From CAVVFX01 sp963747535 (GTDB lineage: Bacteria; Acidobacteriota; Terriglobia; Bryobacterales; Bryobacteraceae): a DNA stretch of 64,000 bases. Each line of letters begins with the position of its first letter. Position 1 is the first letter of the stretch. Shown piece by piece: positions 61,798 to 64,000 of this stretch. Where the stretch lies: the NCBI GenBank assembly GCA_963747535.1, contig CAVVFX010000020.1, positions 372,001-436,000 of the forward strand. The letters are read 5' to 3'. The notes beneath the pieces are model-generated. The model was not told where the DNA came from and did no database searches. It saw only the letters and a program-made list of their open reading frames with translations. The position numbers were made by a program, and so were the translations under genes.

Positions 61798-62979
61798 TCA
61801 GCTCTTTTCCGCGGTGGCTTGCACGGCGGCTTCATTCACTTCGAGCCCCAGTCCGGGGCCGGTGGGGACGATCAGTTCGCCGTGGTCCCACTGGATCTCA
61901 TTCCTGAACAGCGGCTTCAGGCGCGCAGCCGGTCCGGTCCATTCCTGCGGGTACACGGCGTTGGGGATGGAGGCCACCAGGTGCAGTGTGGCCGCTGTGC
62001 CCATCGCCGGCTGGGTATTGTGGCAGACAATCTGCTTGTTGTGGGCCTCGGCCAGCGCGGCGACCTTGCGACTCACAGTGATTCCGGATTTGGTCATATC
62101 GGGTTGCACAAATGCCGGATTCCCCTGCTCGATCAGGTCCCTATACATCCAGATGTTGTATTCCTGTTCGCCGGCCGCGATGGGAAGATCGGGGAGTGCG
62201 GCCTGCACTTGCGACATGGCGGCATAGTCCCCCTGCGCCGTCGGTTCTTCGTAGTGCACGATGTTCACGGCCTGCTTCAAGCGCCGGCCCATCTCGATGG
62301 CGTGTTGCGTGGTGTACCCGTTATTCATGTCGATCATCAGCCGGATCTTGTCGCCCACGGCCTTGCGAATCGCGATCATGTACGGTTCGAGCGGGTCGTC
62401 CGCCGCGTCGGTGAACACGCGGTTCGGATCACGCCAGCCCATGCGGAATTTGAGCGCCCGGAAGCCCAGGTCGATCTGCTTCTTCATCAGGGTGGTGACC
62501 TCCTCGATGGACGCTTTGTGGTCCCACCCGTAGCTGTAGTACGCCGGGACTCGCGTGCGATAGGCGCCGCCCAGAAGCGTGTACACGGGGGCTTTGAGGA
62601 GCTTGCCTTTGAAGTCCCACATGGCGACGTCGAGCCCGGCGATGGCATTGGCCAGGGTGCCTCCAGGACCGAGTTTGTAGGGGCGAAAGAGCATCTGGTC
62701 GTACAGCGGGCCGTTGTTCATAGGGTCCTGCCCGATCACCAGGGGCTTCAGGACCTTTTGAATCATGGCTTCTTCCACGTAGGCGTTCATGGGACTGCAT
62801 TCGGCCCAGCCCGAAGTCCCTTCGCTGGTCAGTACCTGCACCAGCAGCATGCCCCACGGCATGCGATAAGTCTTGATGTCCGTGATCTTGATTCCGGAGG
62901 CTTCGGCCGCCCTCCCGGCGGACGCCAGCGACGTGGCGGCCAAGCCGGCTTGCAACAGGGTACGTCTATTTATCGTCAT
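61798..62979 (-). CDS. Tat-exported mandelate racemase/muconate lactonizing-type enzyme (copy 2)
   Basis: A 393-residue enolase-superfamily enzyme with a Tat signal (TINRRTLLQAGLAATSLASAG). Active-site elements: KFRMG (Lys-x-Arg in place of KxK), D in LMIDMNNGY, E in HYEEPTA, E in AAGEQEYN, and His in IVCHNTQPA. The KxR variant suggests chemistry different from copy 1. The gene lies 10 bp downstream of a TonB receptor on the same strand, repeating the receptor-enzyme pairing of the plus strand. The substrate is unknown. Confidence 0.9.
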   Translation of the reverse strand: MTINRRTLLQAGLAATSLASAGRAAEASGIKITDIKTYRMPWGMLLVQVLTSEGTSGWAECSPMNAYVEEAMIQKVLKPLVIGQDPMNNGPLYDQMLFRPYKLGPGGTLANAIAGLDVAMWDFKGKLLKAPVYTLLGGAYRTRVPAYYSYGWDHKASIEEVTTLMKKQIDLGFRALKFRMGWRDPNRVFTDAADDPLEPYMIAIRKAVGDKIRLMIDMNNGYTTQHAIEMGRRLKQAVNIVHYEEPTAQGDYAAMSQVQAALPDLPIAAGEQEYNIWMYRDLIEQGNPAFVQPDMTKSGITVSRKVAALAEAHNKQIVCHNTQPAMGTAATLHLVASIPNAVYPQEWTGPAARLKPLFRNEIQWDHGELIVPTGPGLGLEVNEAAVQATAEKS

Positions 62980-62989
62980 GATGACAACT

Positions 62990-64000
62990 CTAAAAATACA
63001 GCTTTAGGGCCAGTTGGATCTCCCGCGAGGTCCGCTGGAACAGGGGCGGCTGACCGGCGCTGGTGATGGTCCCCACCGTCGCGGAGCCGATCGACGCGTT
63101 CGGATTGTTGAACTGCGGCGTGTTGAAGATATTGAACACTTCCGCGCGAAATTGCAGGCGCATCGCCTCATCCCTGGTGAAGTGGAAGTTCTTGAATGCC
63201 GAGAGGTCAAACTGCCGGGTCCCGGGTCCGTACACGCTGTTGCGTCCTTCATCGCCGTAAATATATGTGCCCGGAGAAACGAAGGCACTGGTGTTGAACC
63301 ACCGGCTGACGGTCGGATTCGGCAACGTGGCGGGTCCGATGGTGTTCGGCCACTGTACGCCGCTGCCGGCGTTCAACAGGCTGGATGCCATAGTCGCTGT
63401 GAAGGGTGAGCCCGTCTGGAAGGTATCGATGCTGTTGATCTGCCACCCGCCCACAAGCATTTGGAGCGGCCCGTGCGCATCCCGCAGAAAAGGCTTGCCT
63501 TTGCCGAACGGCAGTTCGTAGCTCCAGCTCAGAACCAGGCTTTGCCGGACGTCGAACGTCGAGTTACCGCGATTCAGATACAGACTGTAGGGTGTCTGGA
63601 CGGTTTCCGAGCCGGTGCCGCTGGAATTGTCGATGCTGTGGGACCACGTCCACGCGCCCAGGAAAGTAAGGCCGGCGCTGAGACGCCGCTGGAAAGTAGC
63701 CTGCAACGACTGATACGTTGAATCGCCCCATGGTCCCACCGCGGTTCCATCGCCGAGATTCGGATAGGGACGGCGGGCCGCCACTGCTCCTGGCCCCGGT
63801 ATAGCTTCGTTGATGTTATCGGTCACCAGGATATGGGTTCCCTTTTCGCCCACGTAGCCCACCGTGAGCACGTTGTTGGTGCCCAATTGACGTTGTATCG
63901 TGAAGTTCCACTCGTAGGCGGCTTCCGTCTTGAAATCCCAGGGATAATAGATCCAGCCGAGACCGGCGACGGGGAAGAGCGCGGGACGCGCGGCCGGGAA
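62990..64000 (-). CDS. Oar-like TonB-dependent receptor, C-terminal 337 codons
   Basis: The frame is open to the window edge, so the N-terminal part lies beyond it. Visible barrel segments match the other receptors: YEWNFTIQRQLGTNNVLTVGYVG, TYQSLQATFQRRLSAGLTFLGAWTWSHSIDN, NRGNSTFDVRQSLVLSWSYELPFGKGKPFL, LVGGWQINSIDTFQTGSPFT and the ending REIQLALKLYF. Its gene ends 10 bp before the second mandelate racemase-like gene, and the two are probably one operon. Confidence 0.9.
   Translation of the reverse strand, partial: FPAARPALFPVAGLGWIYYPWDFKTEAAYEWNFTIQRQLGTNNVLTVGYVGEKGTHILVTDNINEAIPGPGAVAARRPYPNLGDGTAVGPWGDSTYQSLQATFQRRLSAGLTFLGAWTWSHSIDNSSGTGSETVQTPYSLYLNRGNSTFDVRQSLVLSWSYELPFGKGKPFLRDAHGPLQMLVGGWQINSIDTFQTGSPFTATMASSLLNAGSGVQWPNTIGPATLPNPTVSRWFNTSAFVSPGTYIYGDEGRNSVYGPGTRQFDLSAFKNFHFTRDEAMRLQFRAEVFNIFNTPQFNNPNASIGSATVGTITSAGQPPLFQRTSREIQLALKLYF

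Overview
The window is about 60% GC chromosomal DNA of an Acidobacteriota member, most likely a Bryobacteraceae / Candidatus Solibacter-type soil bacterium. This is inferred from gene content, not from a marker gene. It holds an ADOP-type duplicated permease, four very large Oar-like TonB-dependent receptors (one decayed, one cut by the window edge), a PEP-CTERM protein, Tat-exported enolase-superfamily enzymes, a bicupin and several paralogous families typical of large acidobacterial genomes. No rRNA, tRNA or CRISPR array was found.

Region by region. 1-3.4 kb: end of an ADOP permease, a PEP-CTERM protein, a PAP2 phosphatase and a single-domain response regulator. 3.4-12.6 kb: housekeeping. 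trpS and an RlmD-type methyltransferase diverge from start codons 3 bp apart, followed by rpmB, a 28-residue membrane peptide with flanking hairpins, a siroheme nitrite/sulfite reductase, a double Clp-N protein, a molybdopterin oxidoreductase with a lipoprotein, and a DksA/TraR protein. 13-19.8 kb: zwf-opcA, then an overlapping chain of a YHS/metal-binding Cu-type P-ATPase, a Gfo/Idh/MocA oxidoreductase and a sugar isomerase-like TIM barrel. 20-27 kb: TolC-type protein, Ala/Lys-rich histone-like peptide, LarA-like racemase, a four-helix-bundle (IVP) gene bracketed by short inverted repeats, a bicupin and a YbiT-like ABC-F ATPase.

27-30 kb is accessory: a 141-bp MITE-like element with TA ends, a broken GxxExxY gene, an exact 127-bp tandem duplication and a 555-residue protein of a widespread, functionally unassigned family. 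30-38.6 kb: E1-like adenylyltransferase, then an outer-membrane biogenesis operon (Omp85, SurA-N-like chaperone, TamB) with overlapping genes. 38.6-41.4 kb is a second accessory patch: small unknown proteins, a frameshifted HTH-like gene, and a symmetric pair of divergent promoters whose -10 boxes lie 6 nt from the start codons on both sides. 41.4-49 kb: hybrid histidine kinase, ArnT-like glycosyltransferase, hemW-ltaE and an esterase. 49-64 kb: TonB receptors alternating with a penicillin-binding transpeptidase, two Tat-exported mandelate racemase-like enzymes and a Uma2 nuclease-like protein. This last block looks like a plant-polymer or sugar-acid utilisation region.

The most notable theme is short interspersed palindromic DNA. 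One family has a 30-nt hairpin core that is identical (allowing for orientation) at three places, with more diverged relatives at two more. One exact copy sits inside the hemW reading frame and adds roughly 30 in-frame codons. A second family, built on the motif TCCGTTATC, brackets the IVP gene and also occurs alone after tamB. A third family consists of CACGGATG-type repeats. All functional statements come from reading motifs by eye; no database search was possible.
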